Of a DNA stretch of 64,000 nt, positions 7,822 through 17,300 are shown piece by piece. Every line of letters starts with the position of its first letter. The first letter of the stretch is position 1. The DNA is taken from positions 1 to 64,000 of the forward strand of contig CAZWLN010000016.1 of NCBI GenBank assembly GCA_964634885.1, written 5' to 3'. The position numbers and the translations under genes were made by a program. The stretch comes from DAINRZ01 sp964634885 (GTDB lineage Bacteria; Bacteroidota; Ignavibacteria; Kapaibacteriales; UBA2268). A model generated the notes under the pieces. It was not told the DNA's origin. It did not search any database and saw nothing but the letters and a program-made list of their open reading frames with translations.

Positions 7822-8681
7822 GCCAATCCTATAAACTCCAATGTACAATTAATAGCCTCATCCAAAAAAATGTTCGACGTTTCAAACGGATGATTAATAC
7901 CGAAAGTGTGCCCCGTGTTTTCAATTATTCTTTTTGTCAGGGCCTTTCCGGTTTTTCCTTCTCCCGACAGGTAAGCCGCAGCAAGCGTTGCCGATTCGCG
8001 GACAGGTACGGTCAGGTCCTGTCCACCGTGAACGATCAGCAGTGGCTTGGCCAGTCCGGACAATGTTTTCAGTAAATCGTAATTTTCCCGATTCGCCTCA
8101 TAATCGTCGAGGTATGATTTATTGAGCCTCAAAGTCTGGCCCGTCTTCATGTTAACGAACTCCATGAAGCCTTTTTTCTTCCACTCTTTTTTTTGCCTTT
8201 CGCTGTACCAGTCGAAAGTAGAGATGGCCCCCCAGAGTGCAATTCTATCAATATTGCCGTGCCTGGCAGCGGTCAGGATAGAAATGGCGCCACCGAGGGA
8301 ATGGCCGAGGAGAGCTTTTGAGCCGTTCCAGATTGCCGTAACTTCCTGTGGAGCATAGCCGGGGAATTCGCCGACAACCCGCAGGGCATCTGCAAGCTGC
8401 CTGCCGATTGTGTTCCCGGCAAAATTATCAGGGTACTTTACAATGTCAGAGGTCCCCTCCATTCCATTGTAAGAGAAATTGAAAGAAACGGCCACAGCGC
8501 CGGCTTCCGCAATACGCTCAGATACATAGGGCAGGAAGCCCCAGTCTTTAAAACCCTTGAAACCATGAAGGATGAATACGGCAGGAAGGCCCTGCTTTTC
8601 CGACGGATAGCGGATGTCGCCGCTGATGACTGTTCCGCTCTCGTTCTGCAGTTCAAACTTCACTTGCTTAAGACTGTTCAT
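7818..8681 (-). CDS. Alpha/beta hydrolase (dienelactone-hydrolase / S9-like)
   Basis: An alpha/beta-hydrolase fold: oxyanion region FILHGFKGFKDW, nucleophile Ser128 in LLGHSLGG, acid Asp222 in HGGQDLTVP and His258 in NTGHTFG. Length 287 is normal for a cytosolic serine esterase or peptidase-like member; the substrate cannot be told from sequence. No signal peptide. It starts four bases after the M28 peptidase gene stops and overlaps the lipoprotein gene, so the three are transcribed together. Confidence 0.88.
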   Translation of the reverse strand: MNSLKQVKFELQNESGTVISGDIRYPSEKQGLPAVFILHGFKGFKDWGFLPYVSERIAEAGAVAVSFNFSYNGMEGTSDIVKYPDNFAGNTIGRQLADALRVVGEFPGYAPQEVTAIWNGSKALLGHSLGGAISILTAARHGNIDRIALWGAISTFDWYSERQKKEWKKKGFMEFVNMKTGQTLRLNKSYLDDYEANRENYDLLKTLSGLAKPLLIVHGGQDLTVPVRESATLAAAYLSGEGKTGKALTKRIIENTGHTFGINHPFETSNIFLDEAINCTLEFIGLA

Positions 8682-8685
8682 TGCG

Positions 8686-10221
8686 TCAGTTACCCAGCTT
8701 CTGAAGCACAGCTTCGAGATAGTTTACAATTCTTGCCATTTCGTTGTATCTCAGCTTCTCGGGTGTGTCATTCTTTGTGTGAATGTCCTCATGAGGGTCG
8801 GTAAAGAATACCATTGCAGGCTTTTTCAGAGCAAGGAAAGGCTGATGGCTCGAAGGCTCCGGTACATTAGGATTCTGTACGACCGCTATGGAGTCGGTAC
8901 CTGTCTTGAGGGAGAAAAGCGACTGGTAATCGTTGAAGGTCTCTATGGAGTTCACATTCAGCTTGCCTTTCATCCTGCCGATCATGTCCAGGTTTATTAC
9001 ACCGACAGTCCGATCCAGCGGGACGACCGGGTTTTTAACATAATAGCCCGATCCGAGGAGTTTACCTTCTTCGGCGTTGAACGCAACAAAGACCACAGTC
9101 CTTTTCAATGGGTTTGCGCCAATTCTCTGTGCCAGTTCCAGCATGGCAGCGACACCGGAAGCGTCGTCGTCGGCACCCCTGAATGTAAAGAACACCCTCG
9201 AACTGTAAGTGAACCTTCCCTGTTCTGTTCCCCGGCCGATGTGGTCGAAGTGGGAAGTAACCAGCAGGTATTCGCCGGAAAGTGCCGGGTCCGTACCTTT
9301 AACCATTCCAACAACATTGGGGATGGGTATTACATTCTCAGACATTTTAACATCGTACTTCAGGGTTGCATTGTCCATCAGGAAGCTGTTAGGTTTACGT
9401 GTAGTATTGATAGCTTCTTCGGAAGGGAACATTTGCCTTTCACGGGGGAAAAGCTTTGCTGCGTCGGTGCGTGTTGCAAGGATGCAGACCAGGCCGGAGT
9501 TAAGCAGTTCGGTTGTTGGGGCAATCGGCTCCAGGACATCGGCAGAGTCGCTCTGGACTTTTACCAGGATGATGCCTTTAGCGCCGTGGTCTTTTGCATT
9601 CTTCAGCTTGTGAGGCAGGAAAGCATATTCTTTGAAGTCTTCGTAGGTCTTTTTGTCATATTTTGATTTATACTTCTTAAGGTCATAGGGAGCGTCGGTA
9701 AGGACAACGACGAATTTGTCCTTTACGTCAACCCCCTGGTAATCATCGTATTTTAAGTCAGGAGCTGTAATGCCGAACCCGACGAACACGAGAGGTGAAG
9801 AGCCACTGCCGCCGGCGCTGAATTCGAGAGCAATCCACTCTTTTCCCTGCTGCCAGGCCCTGGGCAGTACTTTCCACATTTCTTTGGGGACACCGGGTTT
9901 CTCAATCAGGCAGTCAAATGATAGTGTACTTGTGCTTTCAGCTTTAAGCCCGTAAACATAGTTAAATTCCTGTTTGTAAGAACTGCCGGCCTGTGCCAGT
10001 CCGAAAGTCCTGAACATATTGACAATGTACTCCGCTGCTTTAAGGTTGCCTTCCGTACCCGGAAGTCGTCCGGCCATTTCGCCGGAGGCAAGAGCCGAGA
10101 CATAGCCGTTCAGCCTGTCGGCAGTTGTTGGTTCCTTCTGTTCGGAACCGGCAGGGGTAATTAAAACTACGGCAAAAAGCGCCACCAACGCTGTGTAAAC
10201 AGTTATTTTTCCGATTTTCAT
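8686..10221 (-). CDS. M28 family zinc peptidase, secreted
   Basis: A signal peptide (residues 1-26), a propeptide-like segment, an inserted PA-type domain (about 100-290) and the M28 catalytic domain. Zinc-binding and catalytic residues are visible: His324 in SHFDHIG, Asp352 in GADDDASG, Glu384-Glu385 in NAEEGKLLGS, Asp412 in NLDMIGR and His481 in DIHTKNDT. It should be an exported aminopeptidase-like enzyme dependent on two zinc ions. It is the first gene of an operon with a hydrolase and a lipoprotein. The start has GATGAGGT a few bases upstream. Confidence 0.92.
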   Translation of the reverse strand: MKIGKITVYTALVALFAVVLITPAGSEQKEPTTADRLNGYVSALASGEMAGRLPGTEGNLKAAEYIVNMFRTFGLAQAGSSYKQEFNYVYGLKAESTSTLSFDCLIEKPGVPKEMWKVLPRAWQQGKEWIALEFSAGGSGSSPLVFVGFGITAPDLKYDDYQGVDVKDKFVVVLTDAPYDLKKYKSKYDKKTYEDFKEYAFLPHKLKNAKDHGAKGIILVKVQSDSADVLEPIAPTTELLNSGLVCILATRTDAAKLFPRERQMFPSEEAINTTRKPNSFLMDNATLKYDVKMSENVIPIPNVVGMVKGTDPALSGEYLLVTSHFDHIGRGTEQGRFTYSSRVFFTFRGADDDASGVAAMLELAQRIGANPLKRTVVFVAFNAEEGKLLGSGYYVKNPVVPLDRTVGVINLDMIGRMKGKLNVNSIETFNDYQSLFSLKTGTDSIAVVQNPNVPEPSSHQPFLALKKPAMVFFTDPHEDIHTKNDTPEKLRYNEMARIVNYLEAVLQKLGN

Positions 10222-10259
10222 ACATACCTCATCACTGTATTATATTTTATCCAAAATTA

Positions 10260-10514
10260 TCATTTATATTTTATTTTTAGAAATAATATTGTACCCGTAA
10301 AAATAATCGTTACACTGTTGGCAATAATTACCGGCAGGTCGCCGATGGCAATGCCGTAGGCCAGCCACAACGCAACACCGAGGTTCATCGTGATGTACAT
10401 CGCAAGCGAGATGTCCCCTGTGGACTTCTCTCTCAGGGTCTTCAGGGCCTGTGGAACAAAAGCGGCCGTTGTTAACGCGGCTCCCGCCAAACCAATAATT
10501 GTTTCCCATTTCAT
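10260..10514 (-). CDS. SemiSWEET-type sugar transporter (PQ-loop)
   Basis: 84 residues with three hydrophobic helices and the PQ motif in TTAAFVPQALKTLREKST, followed by DISLAMYITMNLG, the hallmark of bacterial SemiSWEETs. These work as homodimers and allow passive sugar flow across the inner membrane. The start at 10514 (MKWETIIGLAG) fits the family; the longer form from 10550 adds 12 residues with no support. It stands alone between the M28 operon and a divergent secreted-protein gene. Confidence 0.9.
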   Translation of the reverse strand: MKWETIIGLAGAALTTAAFVPQALKTLREKSTGDISLAMYITMNLGVALWLAYGIAIGDLPVIIANSVTIIFTGTILFLKIKYK

Positions 10515-10607
10515 AATATTTAAGCAATATATTCTTAATTTCATTGTCAAATTAAGAATAAATATTGTAAATTGGATTAAGCTATAATCAGAAAGAGGAA
10601 GAATTTG

Positions 10608-11120
10608 ATGAGAAGCCTTACAATACTGCTGTTTTTTTTGATTGCCATTCCCGGCTATTCGCGTGAGGCCGACTCGACGGCCCCGGTCTCAACAATTTTC
10701 GACGCCCATGCCTATGCTTTTGACATTGATATGAAATACGCCGAAACAGCAGACCTGAAAAGTTCTTACATGAAAAAGAACCTCTTCGAAAACACCGAAG
10801 AGAACTACTCCATGTTAATCGACGCCTTTTTTAACGGCGAAAGCATCGTTCTTGTCGATTCGTACGAGAACGACAACGGTGCAATTTCCGACAATGAGTT
10901 CTTTTTTAATGAAGGGAAACTGACATTTGTCGTAATTAAACTGAAAATGCCAGACGAAGAAGAATTCATTACAAAAAAGTGCTATTACTTCGAACAGATG
11001 ATGGTACTGATGATTGACGAGAAGGGAAAAGAACACAAACCCGAATCGATTGAATTCAAAAAAGTGGAGGATATGGTTAGCTGGAGAGTTACGGAAATTC
11101 TCGACCTGATGAATAAATGA
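10608..11120 (+). CDS. Secreted protein of unknown function
   Basis: 170 residues with a clear signal peptide (MRSLTILLFFLIAIPGYSREA). The mature part is acidic and alpha/beta, with a run of strands near ESIVLVDSYENDNGAISDN; no family is recognised. ATG 10608 follows GAAAGAGGAAGAA, so it is preferred to the TTG one codon earlier. It is convergent with the M16 peptidase, with a shared hairpin between. Confidence 0.7.
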   Translation: MRSLTILLFFLIAIPGYSREADSTAPVSTIFDAHAYAFDIDMKYAETADLKSSYMKKNLFENTEENYSMLIDAFFNGESIVLVDSYENDNGAISDNEFFFNEGKLTFVVIKLKMPDEEEFITKKCYYFEQMMVLMIDEKGKEHKPESIEFKKVEDMVSWRVTEILDLMNK

Positions 11121-11122
11121 GA

Positions 11123-11144
11123 ACAGGGAGCCGGGGCCCCCTGT
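11123..11144. terminator. Hairpin between convergent genes, likely bidirectional terminator
   Basis: ACAGGG pairs with CCCTGT around a GC-rich centre in the 40-base gap between a plus- and a minus-strand gene. There is no long T run, so termination is inferred from position. Confidence 0.45.
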
Positions 11145-11160
11145 CGCAATAACCTTTTGT

Positions 11161-13977
11161 TTACTGCACTTCGGGCAGCAATACGAATCTCGAAATCCTG
11201 TCCATATTAAAGTATTTATTAGCAGCTTGTTTCAAAGATGAAGGCGTAATTTCTTCTGTCCATTTACCGATCTCGAGTATCTGTTCCGGGCTTTCGTCGA
11301 GGAGGTAAAACCTGTTAAGCATTCCTGCCCAGTAGCCGTTGCGCTCGAAGTTCAACTTCTGCTGGAACTCCTGTGCTTTCTTTACTTTCTCGGCAGTTTC
11401 CGGATTCTCCTTGTTTTTCAGCCCTGTCATTATGTCTTTCACCGCCTGTGTCAGCTCGTCGATCCTGTTCGGATCGCAGATGAAGTCAACGACAATCGAA
11501 TATTCTCCACCAGGGTATTTTTGTGTATTTGCAAAGATCCTGCCGCTGTAAACACCGGCTTTTTCTTCTCTGACGACCTGGTCAAAAAGGATGTTGAACT
11601 GTTCTTTCAGCGCCTGAAGCATGAAAGTATTCCTGATTGAGAAATCGAATTTGCCGTTCAGGACTAAGCGCACGTGGCTCCTGGCTTCTTTACCATTGAA
11701 GACTTTCTTTTCGACAGGCTTCGCAATCAATTTCACTCCGGGATCTTTCCAGGTTTCCTTGCGGCCAATACCGGGAAGGCTGCCGAGGTACTTTTCAACC
11801 ATTTTGTCTATTATCGTTGTGTCGATGTCTCCGACAATTACAAAAGTAAAATCACCGGCGTCGGCAAATCTTTTCTTGTAGAAATCGAAGGATTGGATCC
11901 TGTCGATGGAATTCAGGAAAGCCTCAGTAACCGGCTGCCTGCGGAAATGGTATGACCCCAGTACGTACTGTACCGTATCCTCGAAGACATTGTCCGGGTT
12001 CTGGCTTTTGCCGGCGACCCAGGACCTGAAATTGCTCATGTAAGAACTGTATGCGCTCTCGTCCATACGCGGTTCGGTGAAATACAGATTGATCATCTGA
12101 AGCGTTGTTTCAAGGTCTTTTGGTGTGCAGTTACCGGAGAATCCCTCGGACAATTCGTCCATGGTAGGAGTAATTGCCAGTACTTTTCCGGTAAGATGCT
12201 TTTGCAATGACTGGAAGTCGAAGCTACCAAGTCCCGAATTGCCTACTATTCCGGCGGCTGCCTGTGCAGAACCCAATTCCTTGTCGGTAGCAAGCGATGT
12301 TCCACCCGGGCTGGAAGCCAGGATGAGTATCTCGTCATCTTTGTAACCGGTTTTCTTGACGATGACTTTCATACCGTTCGACAGTTTCATCTCTGTTGTA
12401 CCCAGCTTTTTGTCATACCTTTTTTCAACGATTTTTCCGTCAACAGTCTTCCTGTCGAAGAGCGGTTTGTCAACGACAAGGTCCACATAGGGTTCGACAG
12501 GTGTTTCCCAGGCTTTGTTGTAAAGGGCAAGGATAGCCTTTTCGTCGGGAATTTTCACACCTTCTTTGTCAACGGTTGCAAGGGTAATCACACAATTGTC
12601 CCTGGTCATATACATATTTGCAAGTTCATTGACTTCGTCCGGCTTGATTGTATTGAGGAAATACTTTGTTGCAGCCAGTTCATATTCTATGCCGGGAATG
12701 GGGAGCTCTTTTGTAAAATTAGTAGTAATTTCGTTGACGATTTCGTCGGTTTGGCGTTTGTTCCTTTCGTTGAAGGCGTTTTCAACAACGCTCAGGTAAT
12801 CTTTTTTCGCCCTTTCCAGTTCGGAAGCAGTAAAACCATGCTGCCTGACCCGGAACAATTCGGTTAACAGGGCGCTGAAACCTTTTTCGAACTCACCGTT
12901 CTGGTTGAGAACGGCAGCAGAATAGGAACGTTTGTCACCTGCCAGTTCTCCTTCCGAAGCAAAGGCGCCGGAGAAGGGCGGATTGGGTTTGTTCTGGATT
13001 TCGGCAATCCTGGCAGCCGTCATTTTGTCGAAGAGGGTTCTTTTGATTGACTCCCTGAAACCTTCCAGAGTGGATTCGTCAAACCGCGGCAGCTTAAAGA
13101 AAATCCGGCCGATGTCGTAAACCATCTCCCTGTCTTTGGCAATTCCAACAATCGTCTGTTTGTTCCCGGGAACAGGGAAGATGTCTCTTTTACGTTCGTT
13201 TTCAGGATTGGTAAGGCCTGAAAACTGTTTAATAATCATTTTTTCAACGTCGGCGGCGTTGAAATCGCCAACAGCAACCACAGCCATCAGGTCGGGCCTG
13301 TACCAGTCATGGTAGAAACGTTTAATGGCGCTGTAGGGAAAGCTCTTCAACAGGTTCGTGTCGCCGATGATGTTCCTCTTGGAGTATTTGGAATCTTTGA
13401 ACATGAATTCATTGAGTTTGTTCCTGATCCTGAATCCGGAATTGTTGCCCTGCCTGAATTCGGAGACAATGACCCCTCTTTCGGTGTCGATCATTCCATC
13501 CTCATAGCTGATGTTGTGTGCCCAGTCTTCCAGTATCTCAATTGCCTTTTTGATCATGTCCGGGTTTTCAATGTTCATCGGCAGTTCATACATTGTCTGG
13601 TCGAGTCCGGTACCTGCATTGATCTGTGCCCCGAACTGGAGCCCGGTTTTCTGGAGGAAGTCCAGGAGCTGGTTCTTGGGATAGTGCTTGGTACCGTTGA
13701 AAGCCATGTGTTCGGTGAAATGGGCCAAACCGTGCTGGTCATCGTCTTCATTGATGGAGCCGGCACGTATGATGAGCCTGAAACGGGCGTATTTCTCCGG
13801 AGTTTTGTTCTCAAGGATGTAATACTTCAGGCCGTTCGGGAGTGTTCCCGTCTTAATCTTAGAATCGACCGCCACTTTCTGTTTCAGGTTGCTGAAGTCC
13901 TGGGCAGCAGCAGTGGTAGCAATTATTGACATACATACTACAACCGATAAAATGCCTAAGCCTATTCTGCGGTTCAT
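11161..13977 (-). CDS. M16 family zinc peptidase (pitrilysin/PqqL type), secreted
   Basis: A signal peptide (cleavage after TTAAA, about residue 25), then the inverted zinc motif HFTEH at 86-90 and the downstream glutamates in DTERGVIVSEF. The 938-residue length fits a two-lobed M16 enzyme in one chain: the active N-terminal half, and a C-terminal half (from about 520) that carries the R/Y-type substrate-binding motif in place of a second zinc site. It is predicted to cut peptides in the periplasm. Single gene, with a 369-base gap upstream. Confidence 0.92.
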   Translation of the reverse strand: MNRRIGLGILSVVVCMSIIATTAAAQDFSNLKQKVAVDSKIKTGTLPNGLKYYILENKTPEKYARFRLIIRAGSINEDDDQHGLAHFTEHMAFNGTKHYPKNQLLDFLQKTGLQFGAQINAGTGLDQTMYELPMNIENPDMIKKAIEILEDWAHNISYEDGMIDTERGVIVSEFRQGNNSGFRIRNKLNEFMFKDSKYSKRNIIGDTNLLKSFPYSAIKRFYHDWYRPDLMAVVAVGDFNAADVEKMIIKQFSGLTNPENERKRDIFPVPGNKQTIVGIAKDREMVYDIGRIFFKLPRFDESTLEGFRESIKRTLFDKMTAARIAEIQNKPNPPFSGAFASEGELAGDKRSYSAAVLNQNGEFEKGFSALLTELFRVRQHGFTASELERAKKDYLSVVENAFNERNKRQTDEIVNEITTNFTKELPIPGIEYELAATKYFLNTIKPDEVNELANMYMTRDNCVITLATVDKEGVKIPDEKAILALYNKAWETPVEPYVDLVVDKPLFDRKTVDGKIVEKRYDKKLGTTEMKLSNGMKVIVKKTGYKDDEILILASSPGGTSLATDKELGSAQAAAGIVGNSGLGSFDFQSLQKHLTGKVLAITPTMDELSEGFSGNCTPKDLETTLQMINLYFTEPRMDESAYSSYMSNFRSWVAGKSQNPDNVFEDTVQYVLGSYHFRRQPVTEAFLNSIDRIQSFDFYKKRFADAGDFTFVIVGDIDTTIIDKMVEKYLGSLPGIGRKETWKDPGVKLIAKPVEKKVFNGKEARSHVRLVLNGKFDFSIRNTFMLQALKEQFNILFDQVVREEKAGVYSGRIFANTQKYPGGEYSIVVDFICDPNRIDELTQAVKDIMTGLKNKENPETAEKVKKAQEFQQKLNFERNGYWAGMLNRFYLLDESPEQILEIGKWTEEITPSSLKQAANKYFNMDRISRFVLLPEVQ

Positions 13978-14346
13978 TCTAAATCCATTAATTTATGAAA
14001 CATACTAATAATGATATATATGATATTAAAAAGTATCTGTGTGAATTGAATTAGCATGGAGTAATGTGGCGACGGCGGTGCAGAACACTTTACCTGAACC
14101 TGTGTTTTTGTTAATGCCGTTCATATTCCCTCATCGCTCTCATACAACAAATAGTTCTATGATTACGTGAAATAATGTGATAAGTTTCATAAAAAAAGAC
14201 ACCAGTGTCTTTAAGGCTGCCGGTTAACAATCAGTCAGTAATTGCCGTAACCGGGCCAATGCCATATCGCCATCTGTCTTCACAAGGGGCAAATCGCTGT
14301 CGTGGATATGTGGAAGGAACCTGAGCAGAAAGCATAATCCTGTACT
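13978..14346. other. Intergenic stretch between M16 peptidase and giant kinase
   Basis: No gene, RNA or promoter that I can support, apart from the terminator at 14190-14213. The first 60 bases ahead of the M16 gene are AT-rich and probably contain its promoter, but no TTG/TAnnTTTG pair is seen. Confidence 0.4.
14190..14213 (-). terminator. Rho-independent terminator of the giant kinase gene
   Basis: On the minus strand AAAGACAC, a two-base loop and GTGTCTTT are followed by TTTTTAT. This lies about 135 bases beyond the kinase stop codon. Confidence 0.6.
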
Positions 14347-17300
14347 TTACTGCTCAATCACCTTCTTCAAAACACTGCTGATCTCGTGCAGGGTAACCGG
14401 TTTCATCAGGCATTCCCTGAAACCGTAATCCCTGAAGTTGGACAACACCGGAGTAGCAGAATGGCCGCTAAACACTATGGCCACGATTTCCGGGTCTATC
14501 TCCCGGAGCATCTTCAAAACCATTTCGCCGCCTTCACCGCCTTTGATCGTCAGGTCGAGGATGACGGCGCTGAAGGTTTGTCCGGCAGCCAGGTTCTGCC
14601 GATAGACTTCCACGGCTTCATCCCCGTCAACGGCAAAGACAGTCTCGTAATTGAGTATCGACAGTATGTCAGCCAGGGAATCCCTGATGTCGGCATCGTC
14701 GTCCATTATCAGAATTCTTTCGCCGTTTCCGTAGTACAGTGCTTCAGCCTCATCTTCTTCCGTTTGAGCAGCCTCTTTTGTTGCCGGGATGAAAACGATG
14801 AATTCCGTTCCTTTGTTCACTTCCGAACGGACGATGATCCTGCCCTTGTGGTTCTGGAGTATGTAATAGGCGCTTGAAAGCCCCAGGCCGTTCCCATCAC
14901 TCTTTGTGGTAAAGAACGGATCGAAGATTTTCGTCAGGTTTTCTTCCTCAATGCCGACACCTTCGTCTTTGAAGGCAACTCTTGCATAGTCCCCGGCAGA
15001 GAGCCTGTAACTGTTCATCTCGTCAAGGTTGATCCTGTCTGAAACGACATGGATGGAACCTCCGAAAGGCATGGCCTGGACTGCATTCATCAGCAGGTTT
15101 GTAAATACTTCGTTCATTTGTTTCGGGTCTGCATCAACATAGAGGTCTTTTGCATAGTAATCCGTTTTACAGACGACACTGTATCCACTCAAAGCCACAC
15201 TGATCGAATCGTCGATGATCCTGTTAATATTTACTGTTTCCCTGATGACGTCCCCCCCGACGGAAAATGTCTGGAACCTTGTTGCCAGAGCATTTGCCTG
15301 TTCAATTGCTTTATGAATATTGTTCAAATACTTTTCTGATTTCTCAGGTTTTGCTTTTGCCAACCCTACATTGAGCAGCATAGACGTAAGCATATTCTTG
15401 AAGTTATGGGCGATGCCGCCGGCCAGCGTACCGATGGACTGGAGCCTGGACATGTTCTGAAGCGCCGACTCGGATTTCTTCCTGTCGGTAATATCTATGA
15501 AGAGGAATGTAATGCCTTTGATATTATTGTCATTGCCGATGACCGGATTGAGAAAGCAAATGTAGTAATTGGACTTGCTGTTGTCTTCGTAAGAGAGGGG
15601 CTCCCTGGTTCTGATTGCCAGGTCGATGTTCGATTTGAGTTTCATCAGAAGCCCGATGGGTATGAGGTCCAGGAGGCTCTCGCCGATGATGATCCTTCCG
15701 GTGGCGCCGATATTGTCGATGAATTTTTCGTTGCAGGCAACGAGTTTGTACTGGGTATCTATCAGGCAGGCAGCTTCAGGCAGGGCGTCGAGGAAGGTCC
15801 TGAGGATCATCTCACTGTCTTTGACCATCTCCTCGGCCTTTTTTCTGTCGGTGACATCCCTGATGACACCGATGATCGAACCGGGGTTGCCGTCAGTGTT
15901 AAAAACAAGACCGGTGTTGAGTTCACCGATGAAGGTAGTCCTGTCTTTTCTCAGGAAAGTGTACTCCATCTTGAAATTCTTCTTCAGATCGCCGATGGAA
16001 TCGGCAGAATATTTTCCGCTATACGTACTGCCCGGTGAAATAAGGTCAAAGATATTGATGCCGGTCAGGTCATCATTATCATGATAGCCCATCATCTCGG
16101 CAGTTTTCTTGTTGTAGGTAAGGATATTACCGGGCATATCCAGTACGATGATGCCGTCTGGAGAAGTCTCGATGACGGTTTTGTACTGTATTTCCTTCTC
16201 GTTCAGTGCTTGTTCAGCCATACGTTTTTCACTGATGTCCAGGACAATGAACTGGAGGCTGGGCTTACCAAAGTAATTGATCCTGTTACAGAGGACGTTC
16301 AGGTACGCTGTCGAACCGTCTTTTCTGAGGCCGGTAAACTGCCGGAGAGAGTCCTGAGACTTGTTGAACTGTATCATGCTCACATATGAGATAAATTCCC
16401 TGCGGTCAGACTCTTTTACCAGGAAAGTAACATCTTTATCAATAATATCTTTGTAGGTGGAATAGCCGAATATTTCCGCAAGTCTGTTGTTACAGTATTG
16501 CAGCCTGTTTTTGTCGCTAATCATTATACCTACCAGCGAATTGTCGATCAGCTCCCTGTAGCGCTGTTCCGAGAGGACGAGTTCCTCTTCGGCGAGCCTT
16601 TTCCTGACAGCCACGGAGGCTAAGCTTGCGAATATTTTCAATATCCCTTCATCCAGGTTTACAGAATCCTTTGACAGGAACACAACGACCGAACCGTAGA
16701 GTAAATTGCCGAAAGCAAGCGACAGAGCTTTGAATTCTTTGATGCCGAGTGTTTGCTGAATCAGTTTTCCCAGGGTATTGGAAATCTCGCCGAAGGTCAG
16801 CATTGAGAAATCGTTGGATGTCATGACGACGTCTTCCAGCATTTCCTGCCTTGTGTTGTTAGAAACCGGCATCTTCAGTTCATAGATGTTCGAATTAATG
16901 ATCTTGTTTACCTTTTCAAGCAGCCAGTTGTCCGTAGAGATATATCGGATCTGCATGTAACTTTCGGCGCTGTTGTATGAACTGACGGAAACGGCGACGG
17001 CTTTAGACATTTGCTTAAGCCAGTCGGCAATGACCTTATGTATATCCTCGTTCTGGTCAATGGAGGAAATTTTTATTGCAAACTCATTAATGGCTTTCAG
17101 GTTCTCAGACTTTTGGATGATCCTGTATTCGTTTTCTTTCTGTTGAGAGATATCGACGAGGAACCCCAGGATGGTTTTTGGGGCTCCGGACTCTGACCTG
17201 TGGAAAACAATCCCCCTGATGAAGACCCAATTCCATTTCTTTTCTACATTCATTATTCTGAGAGTGAAACCGGACTGAAGTTCGTCAACGAAGTATTCTG

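Noticed and set aside
8614..9666. 350-codon open frame on the plus strand
   Set aside because: It is antisense to the M28 peptidase, which has all catalytic motifs; the translation has no recognisable domain and is cysteine- and phenylalanine-rich as expected of a shadow frame.
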